From Pandoraea commovens (GTDB taxonomy: Bacteria; Pseudomonadota; Gammaproteobacteria; Burkholderiales; Burkholderiaceae), in the NCBI RefSeq assembly GCF_902459615.1, contig NZ_CABPSA010000001.1:124001-188000 (forward strand): a DNA stretch of 64,000 nucleotides, read 5' to 3'. The notes under the pieces were generated by a model. It was given only the letters and a program-made list of their open reading frames with translations. It did no database searches and was not told the origin of the DNA. How positions within the stretch are numbered: position 1 is the first letter of the stretch; each line of letters begins with the position of its first letter. A program made the translations under genes and the position numbers. This document shows positions 34,534-44,041 of the stretch, in pieces.

Positions 34534-36084
34534 TCAGCGAGCCGAGGCTGGGACCTTCGCTTCTGTTGCCTCGGTTGCCCCGTTCGTCTGCGCGGGGCGG
34601 GGGCCGGTGTCCTGCGCGAGGGCTTCGTTCGACCAGCCTCCGCCGAGATCGCCGATGAGCGACGTGGCCGCCAGCAAGCGCGACTCCTGCACCGTCAGGG
34701 CGTTCTGTCGCGTATTGAGCTGCGTCGTTTGCGCAGTGACGACCGTCGTGTAATCCACCGTTCCGGCCTGATATTCGTTCATGGCAATGCGTGCACCATC
34801 GGTCGAATCGCGCACGGCGGCGTCCAGCGCCTGCGCCTGCTGCTCCAGAATTCGCAGCGACGACAGATCGTTCTCCACGCCCTGCAACGCCGTGAGCACC
34901 GTGCCGCGATAGTTGGCGACGGCGGCGTCGTAGGCGGCACGGGTGGCATCCACTTTGGCGCTGCGTGCGCCGCCGTCGAAGATCGTCTCCGATGCACTCG
35001 CGCCGAGGGACCACACGTAGTTGGCGATCTTGAAGAGTCCCGCAACCGGTGCGGCGGAAAAGCCGTCCGTGAGCGAGAGCGTGATGTTCGGGTAGTAAGC
35101 TGCGATGGCCACGCCAATGGCGGCATTCTCGGCGGCCATCTGCCGCTCCGCCACGGCAATGTCCGGACGCCGTTGCAGCAGCGTCGACGGCAATCCGATC
35201 GGCACGTCCGGCAATGTCGGGAGCGCCGTGCTGTGCGGGATCGTCAGCGATTCCGGGTTGCGCCCGACCAGCACGGCAATGGCGTGCGCGTACTGGGCGC
35301 GCGACACGCCCAGCGCGATCAGGCTGGCCCGGGCGTTTTCCAACTGGGTGCGCGCCGTGATGACGTCCGATGGCGGCGCCGTCCCGGCACGATCCTGATC
35401 GGCCACCACGCGCAGGTATTCGGTATAGGCGGCGACGGTTTGCGTCAGCAGGTCGATATTGGCGTCGGTAATGCGTAAGTCGATGATGGCGTTGGCCAAT
35501 GCGATCTGTTCGGACAGCGTCGCGTTCGCCAACGTTGCCTGACTGGCCTGCGCCGTCGCGCTGCTTTGTTCGACGGTTCGCCGCACCTGCCCCCAGATGT
35601 CCGGTGCCCAACTGACGCTGCCTTCAGCCGACGCCGAGTTCACGATGTTCGCACCACTGCGCGACGCGAGCGCCGCAGTGGTGCTCGCGCCGCCGCTGCT
35701 GCCGCGCGAGCGGCTGGCCGAGCCGTCGATGCCGAGCGTCGGGAACAGGCCTGCGCGTGCCTGACGCACCTCCGCGAGCGCCTGCTGATAATTGGCGTAG
35801 CTCTGGCGCACCGTCTGGTTCGACACCATTACCTGAGGCTCCAGCTCGTCGAGCAGCGGGTCGTGGAATGCCTTCCACCATTCCCCTTTGGGGCCTTCGG
35901 CGTCCGGGCGTGCCTGTGTCCAGCCGTCCAGCTCCGTGAAATGGGTGGGCATGTCGACGAGGGGGCGCTGATAGTCGGGGCCGACGGCGCAGCCACCCAG
36001 CAAGACAAGACTAGCGAGGCAGGCGAGCGTGAGCCGATGCATCGGACGTGGGGACATTCGGCGAGTGTTTCTGATGAGCGTCAT
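34534..36084 (-). CDS. Outer-membrane factor of the MdtABC-type operon (NodT family)
   Basis: A 516-residue lipoprotein channel. The lipobox is LVLLGGCAVGPDYQRP. Conserved family features are GEWWKAFHDPLLDELEPQV, WAPDIWGQVRRTVEQSSATA and DIAVAERQMAAENAAIGVAI. It is the last gene of the adaptor/permease/permease/channel operon and overlaps the second permease by 4 bp. It is the counterpart of OpmB in the Pseudomonas MuxABC-OpmB system. The C-terminal tail (GPRPAQTNGATEATEAKVPA) is low-complexity. It is distinct from the outer-membrane factor at 10181-11671. Confidence 0.92.
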   Translation of the reverse strand: MTLIRNTRRMSPRPMHRLTLACLASLVLLGGCAVGPDYQRPLVDMPTHFTELDGWTQARPDAEGPKGEWWKAFHDPLLDELEPQVMVSNQTVRQSYANYQQALAEVRQARAGLFPTLGIDGSASRSRGSSGGASTTAALASRSGANIVNSASAEGSVSWAPDIWGQVRRTVEQSSATAQASQATLANATLSEQIALANAIIDLRITDANIDLLTQTVAAYTEYLRVVADQDRAGTAPPSDVITARTQLENARASLIALGVSRAQYAHAIAVLVGRNPESLTIPHSTALPTLPDVPIGLPSTLLQRRPDIAVAERQMAAENAAIGVAIAAYYPNITLSLTDGFSAAPVAGLFKIANYVWSLGASASETIFDGGARSAKVDATRAAYDAAVANYRGTVLTALQGVENDLSSLRILEQQAQALDAAVRDSTDGARIAMNEYQAGTVDYTTVVTAQTTQLNTRQNALTVQESRLLAATSLIGDLGGGWSNEALAQDTGPRPAQTNGATEATEAKVPASAR

Positions 36085-39000
36085 GATCGAACCTCCGGGC
36101 CGGAATCGCGATGCCAGGGAAGGCGCGTGGACCAGCGCGCCAGCCGGGCGCGCAGGCGGTCGAGATACAGATAGATGACCGGGGTGGTGTATAGCGTGAA
36201 GACCTGACTGAGCAGCAGGCCGCCCATCACCGTCACGCCGAGGGGCTGGCGCAACGACGCCCCCTGACCGAGGGCGATGGCGAGCGGCACCGCGCCGAGC
36301 ACGGCGGCGAACGTCGTCATCATGATCGGGCGCAGACGCACGACGGCCGCCTCGTGAATCGCCTGCTTGGCGGGCATGTTCTGGTTGCGCTGCAACTGGA
36401 TCGCCACGTCGACCATCATGATGCCGTTCTTCTTCACGATGCCGATCAGCAGAATCATCCCGATCAGCGCGATGACGGAAAACGGCGTGCCGAAGATGAG
36501 CAGAGCGAGCGTCGCACCAATGCCTGCCGAAGGTAGCGTCGAGAGGATGGTGAGCGGATGGATCGTGTTCTCGTAGAGCACGCCGAGCACGATGTAGACG
36601 ACGCCGAGCGCCGCAAGGATCAGCAGCGGAACCGTGCCGACCGATTGCGAGAACGCCTGCGCTGCGCCCGCAAACGCGCCGTGCACGGACGCGGGCATGC
36701 CGATCGCCCGTGCGGCGTCGTCGATAGCGACCTGCGCTTCACTCAAAGACCCGCCCGCCGGAAGGTTGAACGAGATCGTGGCCGCCACCATGCCACCCTG
36801 ATGGTTGACCTGCGTGGCAGTGTGACGTGCCGAGAAGCTGGCGAGCGCGCTCAGCGGCACCATGGTTTCCGAGGCGGTGCTGTCCGCGCTGCCACTCGAA
36901 TTCCCGCCCCGGCTGTTCGAGATGGCGTTGTTCTGCTGGTTGGCCACGGCGTTCGCGTTTAGGGCGTTTGTGCCTGATGCGACCGCCTTCACGGTCGTGC
37001 CACTCACCGTCTTGCCCGACATCTGCGTCTGCCCGGTGCCGCTCGCGTTACCGGCGGCCGTACTCAGATAGATCTGATTGAGCGACGTGGGGTACTGCCA
37101 ATACTGCGGGGCGACTTCCATCACCACGAAGTACTGATTGATCGGGTTGTAGATCGTAGAGACGGTGCGTTGCCCGAAGGCGTCGTACAGGACGTTATCG
37201 ATCTGGTTCGGTTGCAGGTTGAACCGCGAAGCCATCTGGCGATGGATGTCGACATACATCTGCAAACCGTTCTGCTGGAGATCGGTATTCACGTCGAGCA
37301 CCGCCTGGCGGTGTTTGCCAAGTTCGGTGACCAGCTTGGGCACCCATTTGTAGAGCGCCTGCGCGTCGTCGCTCGTCAATGTGTACTGATACTCGGCGGC
37401 CGACTGGCGTCCACCGACGCGCAAGTCCTGCTGGGCCTGAAGGAATAGCCGTGCGCCCGATACGGCATTAAGTTTGGGACGCAGGCGGTTGACTACGGCG
37501 TCCGCCGTCAGATGGCGTTCCGCCAACGGCTTCAACTGGACGAAGACGGTCGCCGAGTTGAGTGAGCGTCCGCCGGTGAAGCCCGCGACCGAGGCGACCG
37601 CAGGATCCGTCTGCACAATGGTTTGCAGTTGTTCCAGCTTCTTGCGCATGGCCGGGAACGAGATGCTCTGATCCGCCATGATCTGACCGATCAGAATGCC
37701 GGTGTCCTGCTCGGGAAAGAATGTCGCGGGTAGCAACCGGAAAAGGAACAGATTGCCGACGAGCAGGCCCAGCATCACCAGACCGACAAGCCCGGCATGG
37801 TCGAGTACAGCGGCGAGGGAGCGGGCATAGGCATCGCGGAACCGGTCGAACTGACGGCCGATCCACTGCGACCAGCGGGCTTCGGATGTGGCCGATTCCC
37901 GCGTGAGCACATAGGCGCACAACGTCGGCGTGACGGTGAGCGAGATCACCATCGAGATCAGAATGGCGATGGATAGCGTGACCGCGAACTCATGGAACAG
38001 CAGGCCGACAATGCCAGGCATGAGCAGGATCGGCAGGAAGACGGCGATCAGCGACAGACTCATCGACAGTACGGTGAAGCCGACTTCGCCTGCGCCAAGC
38101 AGGGCGGCTTCCTTCGGCGGCACGCCCAGTTCCAGATGGCGCACGATGTTCTCCATCACAACCACGGCGTCGTCCACGACGAAGCCTGTGCCAATGGTGA
38201 GCGCCATGAGCGACAGGTTGTCGAGGCTGTAACCCAGCAGGTACATCGGGCCGAACGTGCCGATGATGGAGAGCGGCAGCACCACTGCGGGGATCAGCGT
38301 CGAGTTGGCCGAGCGCAGGAAGACGAACACCACGCCGATGACCAGCAGCACCGCGAGAATCAGGGTGCGTTCGGTGTCCTTGAGCGACGCTTCGACTGAC
38401 ACGGAACGGTCCAGCGCCACGCCCACCTTGATGTCATGCGGCAGCGTGGCTTCGACGAGCGGCAGGATCTGGCGGATTTGGGTGACGGTCTTGACCACAT
38501 TGCTGCCGGGCGACGGGTAGACGATGACCAGCACAGCGGGCTTGTTGTTGAACAGCCCGGCGTTGCGGATGTTCTCGTTGCTGTCGCGCACGAGCGCGAC
38601 GTCGTGCAGCAACACGGGCGCGCCGTTGCGATACGCGACGACCAGGTCCTTGTAGCCGTCGGCCTTGCTGATCTGATCGTTCGAGGTGACTTCGAAACGC
38701 TGGTCGCCCTGATCCAGATGGCCCTTGGCGCTGTTGGCGTTGGCCGCAGAGAGGGCGGCCCGAACGTCTTCCAGTCCGATCCCGTAGCTATTGAGCTTGC
38801 CGGGCTCCAGCTCGACACGCACCGAGGGCAGCGCGCCGCCGCCGACCGTGATCTGGCCCACGCCATCGACCTGCGACAACTGCTGCAGGATGATCGAGTC
38901 GGCCGAATCGTAGAGTTGCGCCGTGGTGAGCGTGGCGGACGTCAGTGCGATCACCATCACCGGCGTATCGGCCGGGTTGAACTTGCGATAGCTCGGGTTG

Positions 39001-39374
39001 CTGCGCAGCGTGCTCGGCAGGTCGGCCCGCGCGGCCTGAATGGCGGCTTCGACGTCGCGCGCCGCGCCTTCGATATCCCGCTTCAGGCCGAAGACGACAG
39101 GAATCGAGACGGAGCCGACGGTGCTCGTCGACGTGAGTTCGGTGACGTCGGCGATCACCCCCAGCCGCCGTTCCAGCGGCGCGGCGACCGTCGCCGCCAT
39201 CACCTCGGGACTCGCCCCCGCCATGCTCGCTTGCACCGCAATCACCGGGAAGGCGATGTTGGGCAAGGGCGCGACCGGCAGGCGCAGATAGGCGAGCAGT
39301 CCCGAAATCAGCACGGCGACCGCTAAGAGGGTGGTCGCAACGGGCCGTTTGATGAAGAGCGCCGAGAGGTTCAC
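36081..39374 (-). CDS. mdtC: RND efflux permease, MdtC/MuxC-like
   Basis: A 1097-residue proton-driven pump subunit, resembling MdtC (start NLSALFIKRPVATTLLAVAV, then LPVAPLPNIAFPVIAVQASM; FDRxxxGAARDV-type segment EGAARDVEAAIQAARADLPS). The proton-relay Asp pair is in GTGFVVDDAVVVMENIVRHL. It is about 60-70 residues longer than typical MdtC. The extra length is largely a Ser/Thr/Asn/Gly-rich insertion in the second periplasmic loop (about residues 768-845, e.g. NNAISNSRGGNSSGSADS). It is expected to form heterotrimers with the adjacent MdtB-like pump. ATGA overlaps join it to both neighbours. Confidence 0.92.
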   Translation of the reverse strand: MNLSALFIKRPVATTLLAVAVLISGLLAYLRLPVAPLPNIAFPVIAVQASMAGASPEVMAATVAAPLERRLGVIADVTELTSTSTVGSVSIPVVFGLKRDIEGAARDVEAAIQAARADLPSTLRSNPSYRKFNPADTPVMVIALTSATLTTAQLYDSADSIILQQLSQVDGVGQITVGGGALPSVRVELEPGKLNSYGIGLEDVRAALSAANANSAKGHLDQGDQRFEVTSNDQISKADGYKDLVVAYRNGAPVLLHDVALVRDSNENIRNAGLFNNKPAVLVIVYPSPGSNVVKTVTQIRQILPLVEATLPHDIKVGVALDRSVSVEASLKDTERTLILAVLLVIGVVFVFLRSANSTLIPAVVLPLSIIGTFGPMYLLGYSLDNLSLMALTIGTGFVVDDAVVVMENIVRHLELGVPPKEAALLGAGEVGFTVLSMSLSLIAVFLPILLMPGIVGLLFHEFAVTLSIAILISMVISLTVTPTLCAYVLTRESATSEARWSQWIGRQFDRFRDAYARSLAAVLDHAGLVGLVMLGLLVGNLFLFRLLPATFFPEQDTGILIGQIMADQSISFPAMRKKLEQLQTIVQTDPAVASVAGFTGGRSLNSATVFVQLKPLAERHLTADAVVNRLRPKLNAVSGARLFLQAQQDLRVGGRQSAAEYQYTLTSDDAQALYKWVPKLVTELGKHRQAVLDVNTDLQQNGLQMYVDIHRQMASRFNLQPNQIDNVLYDAFGQRTVSTIYNPINQYFVVMEVAPQYWQYPTSLNQIYLSTAAGNASGTGQTQMSGKTVSGTTVKAVASGTNALNANAVANQQNNAISNSRGGNSSGSADSTASETMVPLSALASFSARHTATQVNHQGGMVAATISFNLPAGGSLSEAQVAIDDAARAIGMPASVHGAFAGAAQAFSQSVGTVPLLILAALGVVYIVLGVLYENTIHPLTILSTLPSAGIGATLALLIFGTPFSVIALIGMILLIGIVKKNGIMMVDVAIQLQRNQNMPAKQAIHEAAVVRLRPIMMTTFAAVLGAVPLAIALGQGASLRQPLGVTVMGGLLLSQVFTLYTTPVIYLYLDRLRARLARWSTRLPWHRDSGPEVRS

Positions 39375-42300
39375 GGCGCACCTCCTGGTTCATCGTCCGG
39401 CGGTGTTCTCATATGGCCGGCGTGCGCACGGCGTTCGCGTCGCGCGGCACGGCGCTCACGGACCCGGGCAGCAAGGCGATCGAAGTACAGATAAATGACA
39501 GGCGTGGTGAACAGCGTGAGCAACTGGCTCATCGCCAGACCGCCGATGATCGCCAGCCCCAGCGGTCGCCGCAACTCCGACCCTGTCCCGGAGCCGAGCA
39601 GCATCGGCAATGCACCGAGCATGGCGGCCAGCGTCGTCATCAGAATCGGCCGGAAACGCAGCAGCGACGCCTCGAAGATGGCCTCGCGCGGCGGCTTGTT
39701 ATGCGTGCGTTCGGCGTCCAGCGCGAAGTCCACCATCATGATGGCGTTCTTCTTGACGATTCCGATCAGCAGCACGATGCCGATGATGCCGATCACATCG
39801 AGATCGCTGCCCGTGAGCATCAGCGCAAGCAGCGCGCCGATCCCTGCCGACGGCAGCGTCGACAGAATGGTGACCGGATGGATGAAGCTCTCGTAGAGCA
39901 CGCCGAGCACGATGTAGACGGCGACCAGTGCGGCCACGAGCAGGTAGACCTCGCTGGAGAGCGAATCTTCGAACGCCTGCGCCGCGCCCTGGAACGACGA
40001 GGCAATCGAGGGTGGCAGATGAACGGCCTGCTCGGCGTTGCGAATTTCCTTGACGGCGCTCGACAGCGAGGCGTCTGGTGCGAGATTGAACGACACCGTG
40101 ACCGCCGGGAATTGCTGGAGGTGGCTGATCGCGAGCGGCGTTCGAACGACCTTGAGCGACGCGATGGCCGAGAGCGGCACCTGTCCGCTCGAACTCGTCT
40201 GGCTCGGCAGATAGATCGTGCCGAGCGACTGGATCGAGTTGAGCGATTCGGGCTTTGCCACGAGGATCACGCGGTACTGCGCCGACTGCTCGAAGATCGT
40301 CGACACAATGCGCTGGCCGAGGGCGTCGTACAGCGCATTGTCGATGGTCGCAGGCGTAATGCCGTAGCGCGCCGCCAACTGACGGTTGACTTCCACCTGA
40401 ATCGACAGGCCGCTCGTATCGAGGTCGCTGGCCACGTCCGTGATCGACGAGATCTGTTTCATCCGGGCGATCAGCGGCGGGACATATTTCGCGAGCGTCG
40501 CCTGATCGGGGCCGCGCATCACGAACTTGTATTGGTTAGGCGAGACGGTGGTGTCGAGCGTCAGATCCTGCGCTGGCTGCACATAAAGCCGGATGCCGGG
40601 CACCTTCGCCGTGGCTTGCTGAAGCCGACGACCAATCTCGACGGCGCTATCGGAACGGTCGTCCCGTGCCTTCAGGTTGATGAGGAACCGGCCGTTGTTG
40701 AGCGTGGTGTTGATCCCGTCGATGCCGACGTAGGAGGTGATGGACGTCACGTCCGGGTCTTGCAGGACGACGTCGGCCAGCGCGGCCTGCCGCCTGACCA
40801 TCGCGGCGTAGGAGACCGAGTTGTCCGCCACCGTGATGCCTTGCAGCACCCCGACGTCCTGCACGGGGAACAGGCCCTTCGGGATCACAACGTACAGCAC
40901 GACGGTCAGCGCCACCGTGACGAGCGCGACCATCAGCGTCAGGAACTGATGATCGAGCACCCATTTCAGTCCACGCTCATAAGCGGCCAACGTCTTGTCG
41001 AACACTCGCTCGCTCGCGCGCTCGAAGCGACTCGGATGGCGCGCCTCCTGTGCCCGGAGAATGCGCGCGCACAACATCGGCACCACGGTGAGCGATACGA
41101 TGGCCGATATCACGATGGTCACGGCGAGCGTCACGGCGAATTCGCCGAACAGGCGTCCGATCACGCCGCCCATGAACAACAGCGGAATCAGCACAGCGAT
41201 CAGCGAGATCGTCAACGACATGATCGTGAAGCCGATCTGTCCCGCCCCCGCCAGCGCGGCTTCCAGCGGTGCCATGCCCGCTTCGAGATAGCGCACGACG
41301 TTCTCGATCATGACGATGGAGTCGTCGACCACGAAGCCCGTGGCGATGATGAGCGCCATGAGCGAGAGATTGTCGATCGAGTAACCCAGCTCGTACATGA
41401 CCGCGAGCGTGGCGATCAGCGAGACCGGCACCGAAATGCTCGGGATGACGGTGGCCGGAACGTTGCGCAGGAAGACGAAGATCACGGCTACCACGAGCAC
41501 CACGGCGAGCACGAGTTCGAACGCGGCGTCGCTGACCGACGCGCGGATCACGCCCGTGCTGTCGGACACCACGCTGACCTTCATACCGGCGGGCAGAGTG
41601 GCTTCCAGTTGCGGCAGCGCCCGCTTGATCTGATCCACGGTAGCGATGACGTTCGCGCCGGGCTGGCGTTGCACGTTCAGCACAATGGCCGGGGTCTTGT
41701 TCAGCCACGCGCCGCGCTCGACATCCTGCGCGGCCTTAGCGACGTGCGCGACGTCGCGCAGATAGACGGGGTTGCCGTTCTGATAGGCGATGACCGTGTC
41801 CAGATAGTCCTGCGGATCGGTAATCTGGTCGTTGGCGTCTAATGTGTAATCGAGCTCGGGGCCGTCGAAGTTGCCCTTCGGCTGGCTGACGTTGACGTTC
41901 GCGAGCAGCGTGCGCAGGTCGTCCAGATTCAGGCCGTACGCCGCGAGCTTTTGCGGATCGGCTTCGACGCGCACCGCAGGCACGTTGCCGCCCGCGAGCG
42001 TCACGAAGCCGACGCCTGCCACCTGCGAGATTTTCGCGGCGAGCCGGTTGTTGGCGGCGTCCTGCAATTGCGTGAGCGACAGCGTGGACGACGTGACGGC
42101 CAGCGTCATGATCGGCTGGTCTGCCGGATTGACTTTGGCGTAGGTCGGCGGTGCGGGCAGCCCGCTCGGCAGCAGGCTGTTCGCAGCGTTGATTGCCTGT
42201 TGCACGTTCTGCTGGGCGACGTCCAGATTGAGCGCCAGATCGAATTGCAGCGTGATGACGGACGAGCCTTCCGCGCTGTACGAGATCATCTGTTGCAGGC

Positions 42301-42526
42301 CGGGGATCTGCCCGAGCTGCACTTCGAGCGGCGCGGTGACCGTCGTCGCCATCACCGACGGACTCGCGCCCGGGTAGAACGTCTGCACCTGGATGGTCGG
42401 ATAGTCGACGCTCGGCAGCGAGGACACCGGCAACACCCGCACTGCCACAAGGCCGATCAGCACGAGCGCGATCATCAGCAGCCAGGTCGCGACCGGGCGC
42501 AGGATGAAGATTCGCGAAAAGTTCAT
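39371..42526 (-). CDS. mdtB: RND efflux permease, MdtB/MuxB-like
   Basis: A 1051-residue pump subunit with an MdtB-like N-terminus (FILRPVATWLLMIALVLIGL, LPSVDYPTIQVQTFYPGASP). TM4 carries the proton-relay Asp pair in ATGFVVDDSIVMIENVVRYL. The C-terminus is Arg-rich (RVRERRAARRERRAHAGHMR), longer than usual. In E. coli the MdtB/MdtC pair forms a B2C heterotrimer that exports bile salts and novobiocin; here the substrate is inferred only from family. It overlaps the adaptor gene upstream and the MdtC-like gene downstream by 4 bp each. Confidence 0.93.
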   Translation of the reverse strand: MNFSRIFILRPVATWLLMIALVLIGLVAVRVLPVSSLPSVDYPTIQVQTFYPGASPSVMATTVTAPLEVQLGQIPGLQQMISYSAEGSSVITLQFDLALNLDVAQQNVQQAINAANSLLPSGLPAPPTYAKVNPADQPIMTLAVTSSTLSLTQLQDAANNRLAAKISQVAGVGFVTLAGGNVPAVRVEADPQKLAAYGLNLDDLRTLLANVNVSQPKGNFDGPELDYTLDANDQITDPQDYLDTVIAYQNGNPVYLRDVAHVAKAAQDVERGAWLNKTPAIVLNVQRQPGANVIATVDQIKRALPQLEATLPAGMKVSVVSDSTGVIRASVSDAAFELVLAVVLVVAVIFVFLRNVPATVIPSISVPVSLIATLAVMYELGYSIDNLSLMALIIATGFVVDDSIVMIENVVRYLEAGMAPLEAALAGAGQIGFTIMSLTISLIAVLIPLLFMGGVIGRLFGEFAVTLAVTIVISAIVSLTVVPMLCARILRAQEARHPSRFERASERVFDKTLAAYERGLKWVLDHQFLTLMVALVTVALTVVLYVVIPKGLFPVQDVGVLQGITVADNSVSYAAMVRRQAALADVVLQDPDVTSITSYVGIDGINTTLNNGRFLINLKARDDRSDSAVEIGRRLQQATAKVPGIRLYVQPAQDLTLDTTVSPNQYKFVMRGPDQATLAKYVPPLIARMKQISSITDVASDLDTSGLSIQVEVNRQLAARYGITPATIDNALYDALGQRIVSTIFEQSAQYRVILVAKPESLNSIQSLGTIYLPSQTSSSGQVPLSAIASLKVVRTPLAISHLQQFPAVTVSFNLAPDASLSSAVKEIRNAEQAVHLPPSIASSFQGAAQAFEDSLSSEVYLLVAALVAVYIVLGVLYESFIHPVTILSTLPSAGIGALLALMLTGSDLDVIGIIGIVLLIGIVKKNAIMMVDFALDAERTHNKPPREAIFEASLLRFRPILMTTLAAMLGALPMLLGSGTGSELRRPLGLAIIGGLAMSQLLTLFTTPVIYLYFDRLAARVRERRAARRERRAHAGHMRTPPDDEPGGAP

Positions 42527-43710
42527 GGGCGGGCGCTCGCGCCGCTCGCCGTCGAGGGGAGGGCGATGTGGGCCCCATCGCTGAGTCGGTCCATACCGTC
42601 CGTGACCACCGTCTCGCCCGCGTTCACGCCTGCGGTGACGACGGTGTGCTTACCGTCACTCGGCCCGATCGTGACCTTGCGCAGCGACGCGGTCTTTTGC
42701 GGCGTGACCACGTAGACGAAGTCGCCCGGTGCGCCGCTCTGGACAGCGGGTGTCGGCACCAGCACGGCGTGCTGCATCGTGTCGACGAGCAGCTTCACGT
42801 TGACGAACTCCTGTGGGAACAGCACTTCGTCGTCGTTCGCAAAGCGTGCGCGCAGCGTGACCGTGCCGGTCGCCGTCGCCATCTGGTTGCTCACGGCGTA
42901 AAGCGTGCCGGTCGCGAGTTGCTCGCGGTTGTCGCTGGAATACGCGGTGACCGCCAGCGGTTCGCCGGTGCGGTAGCGTTTCATGACGGCAGGCAAGGCG
43001 TTCTGAGCGACCGTGAACTCGACCGTCGTTGGCTTGATGCTGGTAATGACGGCGATGCCCGTCGTGCTCGTTGCGGTGACGTAGTTGCCCGGGTCTACGA
43101 GGCGCAGACCGACACGCCCCGATACCGGTGCAGTGATGCGGCAGTACGTCAGATCGAGTTCGAATTGCTTGATGTTGGCAAGATCGGCTTTCACAGCGGC
43201 TTCGTCCTGCGCGACCGTGAATTGCTGGTCGACGAACGTCTGCTCGGCAATCGACTTCTGCTCGTGGAGCTGGGTGTAACGGGCCAGATCGGCCTTCGCC
43301 TGCGCGAGGGCTGCTCGGTCCTTGGCCAGTTGCGCCTGGGCCTGTTCCTTGCTGATTTCGTACTGGCGGGGGTCGATCTGGGCGAGGAACTGGCCCTGTT
43401 TGACGTCCTGCCCCTCCTGATAGCCGACCTGCGTGAGGTAGCCGCTCAACTGCGGCAATACCGTCACCGTCGCTTCGGGAGTGACTGTGCCGAGCGAGGT
43501 GATCGTGACGGGCATCTCGCCGTAAGCGACCTTGGCGACGGAAACGATTTGCGGCTGCGCGCCGCGCTTGGTCGCCGGGCGGTGCATCAGATGCCATGCG
43601 ACCCATGCCACCAGCACAAGGATGACAATGCCGATCCAGAGCGCCGTGCGACGTCGCTTCGGGGGGTTCGTTTCCTGGGGTGACGCCGCTGTGTTCGACG
43701 TATTTTCCAT
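42523..43710 (-). CDS. mdtA: RND periplasmic adaptor, MdtA/MuxA-like
   Basis: A 395-residue membrane fusion protein and first gene of the four-gene operon. It has an N-terminal anchor (RTALWIGIVILVLVAWVAWHL, about residues 22-42), the first lipoyl half (LPQLSGYLTQVGYQEGQDVK), the long helical hairpin, the second lipoyl half (YCRITAPVSGRVGLRLVDPG) and beta-barrel domains, as in MdtA. It should bridge the two pumps to the NodT-type channel encoded at the operon end. No two-component genes accompany this operon, unlike E. coli mdtABCD-baeSR. Confidence 0.93.
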   Translation of the reverse strand: MENTSNTAASPQETNPPKRRRTALWIGIVILVLVAWVAWHLMHRPATKRGAQPQIVSVAKVAYGEMPVTITSLGTVTPEATVTVLPQLSGYLTQVGYQEGQDVKQGQFLAQIDPRQYEISKEQAQAQLAKDRAALAQAKADLARYTQLHEQKSIAEQTFVDQQFTVAQDEAAVKADLANIKQFELDLTYCRITAPVSGRVGLRLVDPGNYVTATSTTGIAVITSIKPTTVEFTVAQNALPAVMKRYRTGEPLAVTAYSSDNREQLATGTLYAVSNQMATATGTVTLRARFANDDEVLFPQEFVNVKLLVDTMQHAVLVPTPAVQSGAPGDFVYVVTPQKTASLRKVTIGPSDGKHTVVTAGVNAGETVVTDGMDRLSDGAHIALPSTASGASARP

Positions 43711-44041
43711 CTTCGCCTCTCCGCCCGGCGAGCCTGCCGGGAAGCTCCCCGGACCACCGGGAAGACCACGCTTAGCAGTCTAGCTAGGGGCATGCCGGTT
43801 TTGGCGATGCGAACGGCCGCCCGACGTTACGGCGTGTTACCTGCGGCTGTTTGAAATGGGAGGGCGGCGTCGGGTCGAAAACGCCCGTGAAAGCCTGTCG
43901 GGACAGGGAAGTCGTAGCGGAAAGGTGCGAGCGAGAAGGGGCTTGGGAGGTAGGGGGACGGTCGTCGTCCCCCTGTTACATCGTGTTACTGCGGGGCTTG
44001 CCGGTAAGGGGCCGGAAGCCTTTTCACGCCGGGAAGGCGCT
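43711..44041. other. Promoter region of the MdtABC-type operon
   Basis: A 331-bp gap. It holds an 8-bp perfect hairpin (AGGGGGAC/GTCCCCCT, 43952-43974, 7-nt loop), about 68-90 bp past the hydroxylase stop, a candidate terminator without T-run. It also holds two copies of GTTAC-N3-GTGTTAC followed by TGCGG (43826-43847 and 43975-43997), 149 bp apart in the same orientation. The repeats may be regulatory sites for the efflux operon; no regulator gene is adjacent. Confidence 0.45.

Noticed and set aside
39413-41842. An 809-codon plus-strand frame opposite the MdtB-like permease
   Set aside because: Antisense artefact of GC-rich codon usage; composition is His/Arg/Asp-rich without domains.
43952-43974. 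Strong intrinsic terminator after the hydroxylase gene
   Set aside because: The stem is good but there is no T-run on either side, so I list it only inside the intergenic entry.
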